Source: Bryobacteraceae bacterium
GTDB lineage: Bacteria > Acidobacteriota > Terriglobia > Bryobacterales > Bryobacteraceae
Direction: 5' to 3'
Length of the DNA: 48,928 bases
Assembly (NCBI GenBank): GCA_026129905.1
Contig: JAHCHE010000048.1
Coordinates: forward strand, 1-48,928
The position numbers and the translations under genes are program-made. The notes beneath the pieces were generated by a model. The model saw only the letters and a program-made list of their open reading frames with translations. It did no database searches and was not told the DNA's origin. Of the stretch, positions 16,801 to 25,304 are shown piece by piece. Positions within the stretch are counted from its first letter, which is position 1, and the number at the start of each line of letters is the position of its first letter.

Positions 16801-18105
16801 TCAGGGCCTCGTGCGATACAGCATGCGGGGGAAAGCGATAGTCTCCCGCACGTGTTCGAGCCCGCATAGCCACGCGACAACGCGCTCGACGCCCATGCCG
16901 AAACCGGCGTGGGGAACCGAGCCGTACCTGCGCAGGTCGATGTACCAGTTGAACGCCTCGCGTGGGAGGTTGTGTTCCTCGATCCGCTTCAGCAGCAGGT
17001 CCGGGTCGTGGATGCGTTGGCCGCCGCCGACGATCTCGCCGTAGCCTTCCGGCGCGATGAAGTCGGCGCCGAGCGCAACTTCGGGGCGTTCGGGGTCGGG
17101 TTGGAAGTAGAACGCCTTGATCGCCGCGGGGAAGCGGTCTACGATCAGGGGGCGGTCGTGCGCTTCGCCGAGAAGCGTTTCATCCGGGCCGCCGAAGTCG
17201 CCGCCCCACTGGATTTCACTGCCCTTTTCCTGGAGGAACTTCACGGCCTCGTCGTAGCTGATGCGGGGGAAAGGCGACTGCACGGATTCGAGCTTCGAGA
17301 GGTCGCGCTCGAGCGTCGCCAGGTCCTGGCGGCGGTTTTCCACTACGCGGCCCACCACGTAGACGATCAATTCCTCGGCCACCTGCTTGACGTCGTCGAG
17401 GGTGGCGTAGGCCATCTCGGGCTCCACCATCCAGAACTCGGTGAGGTGGCGGCGGGTTTTCGAACGCTCCGCGCGGAAAGTTGGTCCGAAGCAGTAGACC
17501 TTGCCGAAGGCCATCGCGGTGGCTTCGTTATAAAGCTGCCCGGACTGCGTCAGGTAGACCAGGTCGTCGTCGAAGTACTTCGTCTCGAACAGCGTGGTGG
17601 TGCCCTCGCAGGCGGCCGGCGTGAAGATGGGCGTGTCCACCAGCGTGAAGCCGTGGGAATCGAGGTAATCGCGGATGGCCCGGATCACCTCGTGGCGGAC
17701 GCGCAGGATGGCGTGCTGGCGGCGGCTGCGGATCCAGAGATGGCGCTGGTCCATCAGGAACTCGATGCCGTGCTCCTTTGGGGTAATCGGATACGGCTCT
17801 TCCTCCGCCACGCGCTGAAGCACCTCGACGCCCTCGACGTCCATCTCGTACCCGCCGGGCGCGCGCTGCTCCTCGCGAATCCTTCCGGTCACGATGAGAG
17901 ACGACTCCTGCGTAAGGTGGCGCAGGGCGTTGAACGTCTCCTCCGGCAGCGCGTTCTTCTGGGCGACGCACTGCATGATGCCCGTGCCGTCGCGCACCTG
18001 CGGGAACAGAATTTTGCCCGAGCGGCGCAGGTTGTAGAGCCAGCCGGGAATCTGGACCGTCTCTCCGACGTGCCGGCCGGCGTCGGCGATGGTAATGCGG
18101 GTCAT
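16801..18105 (-). CDS. asnS: Asparaginyl-tRNA synthetase
   Basis: The 434-residue class IIb aminoacyl-tRNA synthetase has an N-terminal OB-fold anticodon domain ([26 protein letters not shown]). Motif 2 appears as [23 protein letters not shown] and motif 3 as [15 protein letters not shown]. The length is normal, and the features match AsnRS rather than AspRS (no large GAD insertion). The stop of the upstream TIM-barrel gene is immediately before its ATG. Confidence 0.94.
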   Translation of the reverse strand: MTRITIADAGRHVGETVQIPGWLYNLRRSGKILFPQVRDGTGIMQCVAQKNALPEETFNALRHLTQESSLIVTGRIREEQRAPGGYEMDVEGVEVLQRVAEEEPYPITPKEHGIEFLMDQRHLWIRSRRQHAILRVRHEVIRAIRDYLDSHGFTLVDTPIFTPAACEGTTTLFETKYFDDDLVYLTQSGQLYNEATAMAFGKVYCFGPTFRAERSKTRRHLTEFWMVEPEMAYATLDDVKQVAEELIVYVVGRVVENRRQDLATLERDLSKLESVQSPFPRISYDEAVKFLQEKGSEIQWGGDFGGPDETLLGEAHDRPLIVDRFPAAIKAFYFQPDPERPEVALGADFIAPEGYGEIVGGGQRIHDPDLLLKRIEEHNLPREAFNWYIDLRRYGSVPHAGFGMGVERVVAWLCGLEHVRETIAFPRMLYRTRP

Positions 18106-18939
18106 TTACTGTTCGTTCTCCAGCCTGTCGAAAACCTCATTGGCGCGGGCGAACGGTTCCGCCATGTCGGGAACTTCCCGCAACTCGAGCAGCAGCGGGT
18201 ATTGATCCGGGCGCGAGCGCAGCAGCTTCATGGTCTTGTTCCAGTCGATGTTGCCGCCGTCGGCGAGGTAGGGAAAAAGGTGGAGGTCTTTTACGCCGTC
18301 GTTGTTGTGGATGTGGGTGGAGCGGATTCGATCCTTCATCCGCTCGTAGGCAGGCTCGATGCCTTCCATCATGTTGGCGTGGCCGACATCGAAGCAGAAG
18401 TTGATGTCGAGGTGGGTGATTCCCAGGATGTAGCGGAGCCGGTCGGAGGAGGAAAAGGCGTTCGGGATGTTCTCCAGCAGCACCTCCACGCCGCGCACGC
18501 CGGCGAAAACTTTCAGATCCTCCAGGCAGGTGAACGCCGCGTCCACCTTGGCGTCGTCCCACTCCTCGCCCGAGACGCCGAGATGCTGGACCAGGTAACG
18601 GAAGGGGATCTTCTCGGCGATCTCGATCGCCCGCTTGATCTCGTCGACGTTGGCGACGCGCCGGGGCTTGGACGTTTCCGTGATGGAGACGACGGAGTGC
18701 GGCCCGGACTTCCCCCAGACGTCATCGGTGTACATCGGGGCGTGCAAGGACCACAGCTCAAGTTCGCTGTCGCGGAACCAGTGCGCCAGCTCGTTGATCT
18801 GGGCGCGGTCGCGATAGTCGAGGCTCTGGCGCGCGCAGAAGATCTCCACGGCGGAGATGCCGGCGTCCAGAACGCGATCCAGCCAGACGACGGTAAGCCT
18901 GTGGTTGATGAACAAGTGGGAAGAGAGAACGTGTTTCAT
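18106..18939 (-). CDS. Sugar phosphate isomerase/epimerase-like TIM-barrel protein
   Basis: The 277-residue protein belongs to the xylose isomerase-like/AP-endonuclease-2 superfamily. Candidate metal and active-site residues are in LENIPNAFSSSDRL, FCFDVGHANMM, STHIHNNDGVKDLHLFPYLADGGNIDW and LLLELREV. The ATG at 18939 was chosen because homology starts at MKHVLSSHLFI and it lies 5 bases after the ggt stop. It abuts asnS with no gap. The substrate is unknown. Confidence 0.87.
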   Translation of the reverse strand: MKHVLSSHLFINHRLTVVWLDRVLDAGISAVEIFCARQSLDYRDRAQINELAHWFRDSELELWSLHAPMYTDDVWGKSGPHSVVSITETSKPRRVANVDEIKRAIEIAEKIPFRYLVQHLGVSGEEWDDAKVDAAFTCLEDLKVFAGVRGVEVLLENIPNAFSSSDRLRYILGITHLDINFCFDVGHANMMEGIEPAYERMKDRIRSTHIHNNDGVKDLHLFPYLADGGNIDWNKTMKLLRSRPDQYPLLLELREVPDMAEPFARANEVFDRLENEQ

Positions 18940-18944
18940 ACGAG

Positions 18945-20618
18945 TCAGTAGCCGGCCGCCTTTCCGTGACCGCGGGGATCGGTTGCGCCTTCCAGCCGGT
19001 CCGCTTTCACCTGGATCGCCTCCACCAGCGCAACGCCGGCGGTAGACGCCACCTTGTGGCCGCGGCCGCGAAGAAGAGCAATCGTATCGGGAGAGAAGCC
19101 TTCCTCCATGTACAGCTCGTCCGGTTTCCACTGGTGGTGGAATCGCGGACGGTTCACGGCGTCCTGCACATTCATTCCGAAGTCGAGCGCGTTCAGCAGG
19201 ACCTGCATGACGCCGGTGATGATGCGGGAACCACCGGGCGCGCCCAGCGTCATAAACAGCCGGCCGTCGCGCAGCACGATGGTCGGCGTCATGGACGACA
19301 GCGGCCGCTTGCCCGGCTGGATGGCGTTGGCCTCGCCCTGCACCAGGGCGAACATGTTCGGCTCGCCCGGCTTGGCGGAGAAATCGTCCATTTCGTTGTT
19401 GAGCAGAAAGCCGAGGCCCGGGACGGTGACGCCGCTGCCATATCCGCCGTTCAGCGTATAGGTGAGCGCGACGGCGTTGCCCTCGGCGTCGACGATGGAC
19501 AGGTGCGTGGTCTCGGCGCGCTCGGCGGGGGCGGGGTCGCCGGGACGGATCGCGTCACTGGAGGAAGCGCGCGCCGGGTCGATCGTATTTCGCCGCTGCT
19601 CCAGATACGGCCGGGCCAGCAGACCGGCGACCGGCACGCGATGGAAATCGGGGTCGGCCAGGTGCTCGCTCCGGTCGGCATAGTAGCGGCGCATGACCTC
19701 GGCGACGTAGTGAATCGCCGACGCCGAGCCGGGACCTTCCCGGTCGTAGCCCGATCCTTCAAGCATGCCCAGCATCTGCAACACCCCGACGCCGCCCGAG
19801 CTTGGGGGCGGGGCGGTAATCAGCTCGTATCCGCGATAGCCGCCGGTCAGCGGCGCCCGCTCGACCACTTTGTAGCCCTTCAAGTCGGCGAGCGTGAACA
19901 GGCCACCGTTGGCGCTCATTTCCGCGACAAGGCGGCGCGCCGTCTCGCCCCCGTAGAACTCCGCCGAGCCGCTCTTGGCGATTCGCTCCAGCGTGCCCGC
20001 CAGGTCGGCCTGGACGATGGTCTCGCCCGGGCTGAAGTATTCGCCGTTTTTCAGGAAAATGCGGCGGGATTCGGAGAATTTCGCCAGGCGCGCCGAGGTT
20101 CGGAGCGAGTCCGCAAGCGCATAGGAAACGGGGAACCCCTGCCTAGCCAGCCGGATGGCCGGCGTCAGCAATTCCGTCCACGGTTTGCGTCCGAACTTGC
20201 GGTGCGCGTGTTCGAGGCCGCGGACCGAACCGGGAACGGCGGCGGCGCGCCACCCGGTGAGGCTGTCCTCGGTGAGCCGCCCATGGTCGTCGAGGTACAT
20301 GTCGCGGGTGGCCTTTTCCGGCGCCCGCTCCCGGAAATCGATGAATGCCGCGCGCCCGTCGGCGAAACGCGCCAGCAGGAATCCGCCCCCTCCGAGATTG
20401 CCGGCCGAGGGGAGCGTCACCGCCAGCGCGAAACCCACGGCGACGGCCGCGTCGACGGCGTTGCCGCCCGAGCGAAGGATCTCGACGCCCACGTCGGTGG
20501 CCAGCGGTTCCTGCGCCACCACCATCGCGCGCTTCGCCGCGACCGGGTGCGCGGCGTTGGCCGCGGCCGCGAGCAGACTCAAGCCGACCGCCAGCGCGCG
20601 GCCCCCGAGGCGAAGCAT
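18945..20618 (-). CDS. ggt: Gamma-glutamyltransferase/hydrolase precursor
   Basis: The 557-residue protein is exported (signal peptide at about 1-22) and self-cleaves into two subunits. The predicted cleavage site and nucleophile is Thr370 in ETTHLSIVD, matching the conserved T-T-H-x-S. Other family blocks are ILRSGGNAVDAAVA, PPPSSGGVGVLQ, GFLLNNEMDDF and PLSSMTPTIVLRDG. It transfers or hydrolyses gamma-glutamyl groups, for example from glutathione, in the periplasm. The start is ATG 20618, giving a clean signal peptide. It leads the operon with the TIM-barrel gene, asnS, arginase and ddl. Confidence 0.94.
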   Translation of the reverse strand: MLRLGGRALAVGLSLLAAAANAAHPVAAKRAMVVAQEPLATDVGVEILRSGGNAVDAAVAVGFALAVTLPSAGNLGGGGFLLARFADGRAAFIDFRERAPEKATRDMYLDDHGRLTEDSLTGWRAAAVPGSVRGLEHAHRKFGRKPWTELLTPAIRLARQGFPVSYALADSLRTSARLAKFSESRRIFLKNGEYFSPGETIVQADLAGTLERIAKSGSAEFYGGETARRLVAEMSANGGLFTLADLKGYKVVERAPLTGGYRGYELITAPPPSSGGVGVLQMLGMLEGSGYDREGPGSASAIHYVAEVMRRYYADRSEHLADPDFHRVPVAGLLARPYLEQRRNTIDPARASSSDAIRPGDPAPAERAETTHLSIVDAEGNAVALTYTLNGGYGSGVTVPGLGFLLNNEMDDFSAKPGEPNMFALVQGEANAIQPGKRPLSSMTPTIVLRDGRLFMTLGAPGGSRIITGVMQVLLNALDFGMNVQDAVNRPRFHHQWKPDELYMEEGFSPDTIALLRGRGHKVASTAGVALVEAIQVKADRLEGATDPRGHGKAAGY

Positions 20619-20656
20619 AGATATTAGCTTACAGCACCGGCCGCGGAGGTCCGGCT

Positions 20657-21376
20657 TCAGCGCGCCGCCGTTTCGCGGCTCCGTTTCCACGCGAACAGGG
20701 CGATGCCGGCGGCGACGGAAACGTTGAGGGAGGAGATTTTCCCGGATAACGGAATGCGGACGAGGAAATCGCAATGTTTCCTGACATGCTCGTGCAGCCC
20801 TTTGCCCTCGGCGCCGAGCACGAGGGCGGCGGGGGCCGCGTATTCGACCTGGTCGTAGAGTTCGGCGCCCCGCTCGTCGAGTCCGTAGATCCAGTAGCCC
20901 CGTTCTTTGAGGGCCTCCAGCGTGCGGCTGATGTTGCCAGCGCGGACCACCGGCATGTGCGCCAGGGCGCCCGCGGCGGCTTTGGCCACGGTGTCGGTGA
21001 GGCCCGCCGCGCGCCGCTCCGGAACCACCACCGCGTCGACGCCCGCGGCGTGGGCGGTGCGAATGATCGCGCCGAGGTTGTGGGGATCCTCGATTCCATC
21101 GAGCACCACCAGCATCCGCGCCTTTTCGAAAATGCCCGCGTCGGCGTACCGGGCCGAGGCGCCCAGCGCCACGACGCCCTGGTGCGAGGCGCTTCCGGCG
21201 ACGCGATCGAGCGCCTTCCGTTCTTCAAATCGCACCGGCACGGAGCGCTCGCGGCACAGGTCGACGATCTCCTGAATTCTGGCGCCTCCGGCGCCCCGCG
21301 CCACCAGTACGCGGTCGAGCGCCTGGCCGGAGACGAGCGCCTCCCGTACAGGGTGAATGCCGGCAAGAATGCCCAT
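20657..21376 (-). CDS. rlmB: 23S rRNA (guanosine-2'-O)-methyltransferase RlmB/TrmH family
   Basis: The 239-residue SPOUT methyltransferase has an N-terminal RNA-binding domain (GIHPVREALVSG) and the three SPOUT motifs: LDGIEDPHNLGAIIRTAHAAG, LVLGAEGKGLHEHV and IPLSGKISSLNVSVAAGI. The length and motif set fit RlmB, which methylates G2251 of 23S rRNA; related TrmH proteins are the alternative. The ATG at 21376 gives the normal length. It ends 38 bases before the ggt start. Confidence 0.9.
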   Translation of the reverse strand: MGILAGIHPVREALVSGQALDRVLVARGAGGARIQEIVDLCRERSVPVRFEERKALDRVAGSASHQGVVALGASARYADAGIFEKARMLVVLDGIEDPHNLGAIIRTAHAAGVDAVVVPERRAAGLTDTVAKAAAGALAHMPVVRAGNISRTLEALKERGYWIYGLDERGAELYDQVEYAAPAALVLGAEGKGLHEHVRKHCDFLVRIPLSGKISSLNVSVAAGIALFAWKRSRETAAR

Positions 21377-21514
21377 CGCTGAAGATCGTATCGCGAAACG
21401 TCCGGCGCCGTTCGACCCCGGTATTCCGCCGTCAGGCCCCGCTATCTTGCGGGCGCGGGAGGGCTTTGCTACTATCGGGTCTGCTGATCCCGCTTCGGGC
21501 GGCCGGAATCCACT

Positions 21515-22537
21515 ATGCGGAAGGTTCCCCTTGTCGAATCGATTCGAATCATCGGGCGGGGGTCCGTAAATTGGGCGCAACGGCGGCCGATCGTCGTCTC
21601 GTTCGAGGTGACCGACTCGTGCACCTGCTACTGCAAGCACTGCGATCACGGCGGCCCGCGGGACGAAAGCGGCATTTTGAAACCCGCGGACTACCGGCGG
21701 TACGTCGATGCGCTGCGTCCCTGCGTGGTGCAGGTTTCGGGCGGCGAGCCGCTGATGCGGCCCGACATCGCCGACGTCGTCAGGAACATCAAGCAGGATT
21801 CCGGGCCCCCGTACACGATCCTGGTCTCGAACTGGTCCGAGATGACCGAGCGGCGGTACCTCGAACTGCGGGAGGCGGGCGTGGACCAGTTTTCCGTCAG
21901 CCTCGACTTTCCGGACGACCGCCACGATGTCTTCCGCGTCTATCCGGGCCTTTACGACCACCTGCGGGACCTCATCCCGCGCCTGGCCGCGCTGGGCCAC
22001 GACGATATCGTCTTGAACTCCTGCATCACCAGCGAGAACGTCGCCGAGATCAACGCCATGGCAGACCGGGCGCGGGAATGGGGCGTCAACATCTGCTACA
22101 GCGCGTACTCGGCGCGACGGACGGGTTGCCGCGACTACTTCCTCAATTCGGCGGAGCAACTGGCGATCATGAACCGCGAGCTTGACCGGGTGGAAGCGCG
22201 GCGGGACGAGACGAACTGGATCGTCAACTCGACCTCGACCCTGGACGAAACCCGTCGCTACTTCGAGAACGGCGGCAGCCCCGGCTGTTCGGCGGGCCTG
22301 CGGTTCCTGGTGGTGACGTGCCGCGGCGAACTGCAGCCGTGTTCGATGCAGTTCCGCCGCTATGCGCTGGAGGACCGGGAGCGCATGATCGAGGAGTTCA
22401 CCAGGACGAATACCTGCGATCAGTGCTACGTCTCGATTCGTTCCTACCTGGACAAGTCGTTTCCGCGGCTGCTGTGGGAAAACGTGAGCGGCTACTTTTC
22501 CTTCAAGGCCGCCGCGGCGGGCGCGAACTCGCGGTAA
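21515..22537 (+). CDS. Radical SAM protein with C-terminal cysteine-rich region
   Basis: The 340-residue radical SAM enzyme has its [4Fe-4S]-binding Cys triplet CxxxCxxC at residues 36, 40 and 43 (with an extra Cys at 38). The SAM-binding GGEP motif is in QVSGGEPLMRPDI. The C-terminal part has a SPASM/Twitch-like set of cysteines: GCSAG, VVTCRGELQPCSMQ and TCDQCY. This set can hold auxiliary clusters. No peptide substrate gene is visible next to it, so the reaction is unknown. It is divergent from rlmB across a 138-base gap. Confidence 0.88.
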   Translation: MRKVPLVESIRIIGRGSVNWAQRRPIVVSFEVTDSCTCYCKHCDHGGPRDESGILKPADYRRYVDALRPCVVQVSGGEPLMRPDIADVVRNIKQDSGPPYTILVSNWSEMTERRYLELREAGVDQFSVSLDFPDDRHDVFRVYPGLYDHLRDLIPRLAALGHDDIVLNSCITSENVAEINAMADRAREWGVNICYSAYSARRTGCRDYFLNSAEQLAIMNRELDRVEARRDETNWIVNSTSTLDETRRYFENGGSPGCSAGLRFLVVTCRGELQPCSMQFRRYALEDRERMIEEFTRTNTCDQCYVSIRSYLDKSFPRLLWENVSGYFSFKAAAAGANSR

Positions 22538-22584
22538 CCACCCGCGCCGCGCGGACATCCTAAGATATTGAATAGGAGGGACGA

Positions 22585-23394
22585 ATGCGCAGGCCGGTTG
22601 TGTCCGTAGGTTTGGCGGCGCTTTTCGCCGTTTCGGCATGGGGGGCGCGCGAGGAACAACTCAGCGAGGCCAAAATCCAGGAGATCATCCAGCAGTTCGC
22701 GGCCAAGGAAGCGGAATTCTCCGAGGCGCGGGCCAACTACACCTATCGCCAGTCGGTGCGGGTGCAGGAGCTGGACGAGTCCAGCCGCGTTCGCGGCAAG
22801 TACGAGGTGGTCACCGACATCATCTTCAGTCCCGAAGGGCGGCGGACCGAGCGCGTAGTGCATGCGCCCGTGGCGACCTTACAGCGCATCCAGTTGACGC
22901 CCGAGGACGAACAGGACCTGCGTAACGTCCAGCCCTTCGTGCTGACCACGAAGGACATTCCGAAATACCACGTCCGCTACCTGGGCAAGGAGACGCTGGA
23001 CGAGATCCCCTGCTACGCGTTCGCGGTGAAGCCGAAAGAGATGCTGAAAGGCGAGCGCTACTTTTCCGGCATCGTCTGGGTGGACGACCGCGACCTTCAG
23101 ATCGTCAAAACCTACGGCCGCGGCGTCGGCTTGCAGCGGAAGGGCTACGACAACCAGTTTCCGAAGTTCGAGACCTACCGGCAGCAGATCGACGGCAAGT
23201 ACTGGTTCCCCACCTACACCATCGCCAACGACACCCTGATGTTCAAGACAGGACCGCAGCCGATCAAGATGGTGGTGAGATACGACGACTACAAGCGGTT
23301 CGGCAGCGACGTGAGGATCACCTTCGGAGACGCCGTGGAAGGCGGCGCCGAGCAGAAGCCGGAAGAAAACAAGCCAAACGCGCCGAAGCCGTAG
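22585..23394 (+). CDS. Secreted protein of lipoprotein-sorting (LolA-like) type
   Basis: The 269-residue protein has a signal peptide at 1-21 and a mature domain with the pattern seen in many acidobacterial outer-membrane lipoprotein-sorting-like proteins: YTYRQSVRVQELD, then alternating beta strands such as YAFAVKPKEMLKGERYFSGIVWVDDRDLQIV and YWFPTYTIA. The C-terminal tail is acidic and Pro-rich (EQKPEENKPNAPKP). It has a good GGAGGG ribosome-binding site 7 bases before the ATG. The function is unknown; it probably binds lipid or acts in envelope homeostasis. Confidence 0.8.
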   Translation: MRRPVVSVGLAALFAVSAWGAREEQLSEAKIQEIIQQFAAKEAEFSEARANYTYRQSVRVQELDESSRVRGKYEVVTDIIFSPEGRRTERVVHAPVATLQRIQLTPEDEQDLRNVQPFVLTTKDIPKYHVRYLGKETLDEIPCYAFAVKPKEMLKGERYFSGIVWVDDRDLQIVKTYGRGVGLQRKGYDNQFPKFETYRQQIDGKYWFPTYTIANDTLMFKTGPQPIKMVVRYDDYKRFGSDVRITFGDAVEGGAEQKPEENKPNAPKP

Positions 23395-23420
23395 GGCGGC
23401 GAGCGGCCAGTGTGGCGGCG
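23388..23420 (+). repeat. 140-bp repeat family, partial copy (33 bases)
   Basis: GCCGTAGGGCGGC is followed by CGGCCAGTGTGGCGGCG, as in the ends of the longer copies at 24762-24900 and 25693-25832. It overlaps the stop of the secreted-protein gene and immediately precedes the integrase fragment. Confidence 0.55.
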
Positions 23421-23435
23421 CTTGGCTCCCGGCGT

Positions 23436-23522
23436 GAGAGCAAGCCGAAGCGGCTGCCGGTGGCGCTGACTCGTGACGAGGCCCAGGCCATCCTCACCGA
23501 ACTGGACGAGAGTTATGCTTGA
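23436..23522 (+). pseudogene. intI: Integron integrase (IntI) fragment
   Basis: The 28 codons from 23436 to the TGA at 23520-23522 contain KPKRLPVALTRDEAQAILTE. This matches the start of the catalytic domain of IntI; the second integron at 47.7-48.2 kb has [20 protein letters not shown] at the same place. Neither the N-terminal SAM-like domain nor the catalytic residues are present. The fragment ends at GTTATGC (23514-23520), close to an integron core site, right before the first cassette gene. I infer the rest was lost by recombination at this site. Confidence 0.7.
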
Positions 23523-23532
23523 GGAGAAATGA

Positions 23533-23907
23533 ATGGATCCTAGCCCAGTGCTGGAGCTGAATGCCTTCGTGCCCGCCAAGGATTTCGATCTATCCAAGCA
23601 GTTTTATTCGGACATCGGTTTTGATCTCGCCTGGTCAAATGACAACATCGCGAGTTTCAAGATCGCCTCCTTCAGCTTCCTGCTACAGAAGTTTCACGTC
23701 CAGCAGCATTCTGAGAACTTCATGATGAGCTTGATGGTGGAAGATGCGGATCGCTGGTGGGAGCACTTCGAGCGCATCGGACTTCGGGAGAAGTATCCGC
23801 ACATCATGCTCAAGCCGCCTGCGATGCAGCCTTGGGGCATTCGTGTCCTGTATGTCTCGGATCCCACGGGCGTGCTGTGGCACATCGCGGACCGAAAGAA
23901 TGCATAA
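23533..23907 (+). CDS. Glyoxalase/VOC-fold protein (gene cassette)
   Basis: The 124-residue protein has the VOC (glyoxalase/bleomycin-resistance/dioxygenase) fold pattern: LELNAFVPAKDFDLSKQFYSDIGF at the start and GIRVLYVSDPTGVLWHIAD at the end. GAGGAG lies 7 bases before the ATG. Its TAA is inside the left core of the attC-like site, as is usual for integron cassettes. Possible roles are detoxification or binding of a small compound; the substrate is unknown. The lower GC than the flanks agrees with acquisition. Confidence 0.82.
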   Translation: MDPSPVLELNAFVPAKDFDLSKQFYSDIGFDLAWSNDNIASFKIASFSFLLQKFHVQQHSENFMMSLMVEDADRWWEHFERIGLREKYPHIMLKPPAMQPWGIRVLYVSDPTGVLWHIADRKNA

Positions 23908-23961
23908 CAAACGCATGCGCGCGACGCGCGGGGACGCACGCGGGTGATTGGAACGTTAGGG
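23902..23961 (+). other. attC-like site of the glyoxalase cassette
   Basis: A 60-base element runs from GCATAAC (23902-23908) to GTTAGGG (23955-23961), with partly complementary arms (CGCATGCG against CGCGTGCG in reverse complement). The length equals the classic 59-base element. The outer cores are imperfect (consensus RYYYAAC and GTTRRRY), so it may be a weak or decayed site. Confidence 0.65.
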
Positions 23962-23976
23962 CGCTAAAACCCAGAT

Positions 23977-24696
23977 ATGCGGGGTTTTCTGATTGGATTC
24001 GTAGCGAGCGCCGTCGTCGCGCTCGTGTATGGCGCGTTCATCGCACAGCGTGAAGAAAGAATAAGAGGGTACCTGGCTACGCAGCGTCAGGGTTGGGTGC
24101 GGCGTAGATCCGTGCGAGCGTTCGTAGGCGGGGTACGTGGAAACGCGGCAGCAGTAGACAGCAGCATGTTGGCCTTCTTGGTCGCCATCATCCCATTCGC
24201 CGTCGCATTCGCGGTGTGGTCGGCAGGCGCGACCCTCCAGCTCGAGTTTGAGACCGTATATCGGGACCTCGTGCAGAGCGGGGAGGTGTTCAGTGGTAAA
24301 GAGCCCGCATCCCCAGAGGCATTAGAAACTCAACTGAAGGTGTTGCTTGAAAGAGCAGATTCTCTCAGGCACCCCGTGGCTCGAAATGTGCTATTAGGGC
24401 AACTCCTAAGTGCTTCTCTTGTTGCGTCCGGCATCTTCGTCCTGTTCGTCTGGATGCCGTTCATCGCCATGCGGGCAAAGTTCGCATCGGAGATTGAGCG
24501 CTTCACATTGCGAATACAAGGTCTCGCGAGCAAGAGCGAACTTGCTGAACTGGCTGTGCTCGAAGCAACTGTGAGCGATGAAGACTCTCTCAGATCCTTC
24601 ATTAAACATGCTCGCGTTATCGCAACGCGGCACGCTGTCCCACAGCTGGTGACGCGCTTTGACCTCTGGAGTTTGTCGAACGATCGCGCGGTCTAA
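23977..24696 (+). CDS. Membrane protein of unknown function (gene cassette)
   Basis: The 239-residue protein has membrane segments at about 2-20, 65-87 and 146-165, with a helical loop between them and a helical, charged C-terminal region (residues 170-239). The family was not recognised. The TAA at 24694-24696 lies in the attC core GTCTAAG, so gene and attC form one cassette. The ribosome-binding site is weak, typical of cassette genes read from an upstream promoter. Confidence 0.72.
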   Translation: MRGFLIGFVASAVVALVYGAFIAQREERIRGYLATQRQGWVRRRSVRAFVGGVRGNAAAVDSSMLAFLVAIIPFAVAFAVWSAGATLQLEFETVYRDLVQSGEVFSGKEPASPEALETQLKVLLERADSLRHPVARNVLLGQLLSASLVASGIFVLFVWMPFIAMRAKFASEIERFTLRIQGLASKSELAELAVLEATVSDEDSLRSFIKHARVIATRHAVPQLVTRFDLWSLSNDRAV

Positions 24697-24759
24697 GACC
24701 GTTTGCAGCCGGCGGCGGCGCGACCATGAGTCGCCGCGGCTGAAACGCGGTCGTTAGGC
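24691..24759 (+). other. attC site of the membrane-protein cassette
   Basis: A 69-base element from GTCTAAG (24691-24697) to GTTAGGC (24753-24759). The right core fits GTTRRRY. The arms pair well: GACCG-TTTGCAGCCG on the left against the reverse complement of CGGCTGAAACGCGGTC on the right, with a central short loop. This is a convincing integron attC. Confidence 0.8.
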
Positions 24760-24761
24760 TC

Positions 24762-24900
24762 ATGCCGTCGAAGGCCGCAGGCGAGCAGGACCGCCAAGAG
24801 TCAGCGGTCCCGTTTGCCCTTCAACAGTTGAGAGTCAGGCGCGTTCAGAGCCGCTGCGACCGTCCCGGCCGCAGGGCGGCAAACGGCCAGTCTAGCGGCG
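24762..24900 (+). repeat. 140-bp repeat family, copy 1
   Basis: This begins two bases after the attC core and matches 25693-25832 at about 90% identity with one small indel. Landmarks are ATGCCGTCGAAGGCCGCAGG, CAACAGTTGAGAGTCAGGCG and CGGCCAGTCT near the end. No open frame is shared between the copies, so it is non-coding. Confidence 0.8.
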
Positions 24901-24950
24901 GCCGGCGCGTGCGAGGACTCTTCAAGAGTGACGGTTGCTGGTGGGATGAT

Positions 24951-25238
24951 ATGGAAATGGCGAAGACGCAGTCCGCGAATCGATCTTCGCTTCCTATCGA
25001 GTACTACCGGGAAGAGGATGGCCGTTGGCTTGCGGATATCCCGGCGCTTCCCGGCGTCACCGCATACGGGCGGACCAGGAAGCAGGCGACGGCGGCCGTA
25101 CAGGCGCTCGCGCTACGGCTGATCGCCGATCGGCTGGAGCACGGAGAGGCGGTTCCCATCGGATCCTGGCGCGCCCGGGATGGCCGGATTTCTTGTTCGC
25201 CTATCATGACCGCGTCACTCTCGGACCTGCCGCAATGA
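24951..25238 (+). CDS. hicB: HicB-like antitoxin joined to out-of-frame HicA sequence
   Basis: Residues 1-66 follow the HicB antitoxin pattern: LPIEYYREEDGRWLADIPAL, then LPGVTAYGRTRKQATAAVQA and IADRLEHGE. After EAVPIG the frame continues through what in the next frame is the second half of HicA, so the last 25 residues (WRARDGRISC onwards) are foreign. HicB normally neutralises the HicA mRNA interferase and binds its own promoter. Here the antitoxin core may still fold, but its tail and partner are damaged. ATG 24951 or 24957 may be used. Confidence 0.65.
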   Translation: MEMAKTQSANRSSLPIEYYREEDGRWLADIPALPGVTAYGRTRKQATAAVQALALRLIADRLEHGEAVPIGSWRARDGRISCSPIMTASLSDLPQ

Positions 25239-25282
25239 GGGTGCTGGCGAAGAAAACCGGGCTGCGACGCGAAGACCTATAG
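25151..25282 (+). pseudogene. hicA: HicA toxin C-terminal fragment
   Basis: In a frame overlapping hicB, 43 codons read GSHRILARPGWPDFLFAYHD and end in AKKTGLRREDL before a TAG at 25280-25282. This is the second half of a HicA double-stranded-RNA-binding toxin, including the catalytic His of GSH. The first 25-30 residues and any start codon are missing, so a deletion fused the hicB body to hicA. No active toxin is expected. Confidence 0.7.
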
Positions 25283-25304
25283 CCGGGAGTATTCCGGCGC
25301 CCTT

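Noticed and set aside
16909-18951. Long plus-strand frame opposite asnS
   Set aside because: A shadow of asnS and the TIM-barrel gene, both with complete family motifs on the minus strand.
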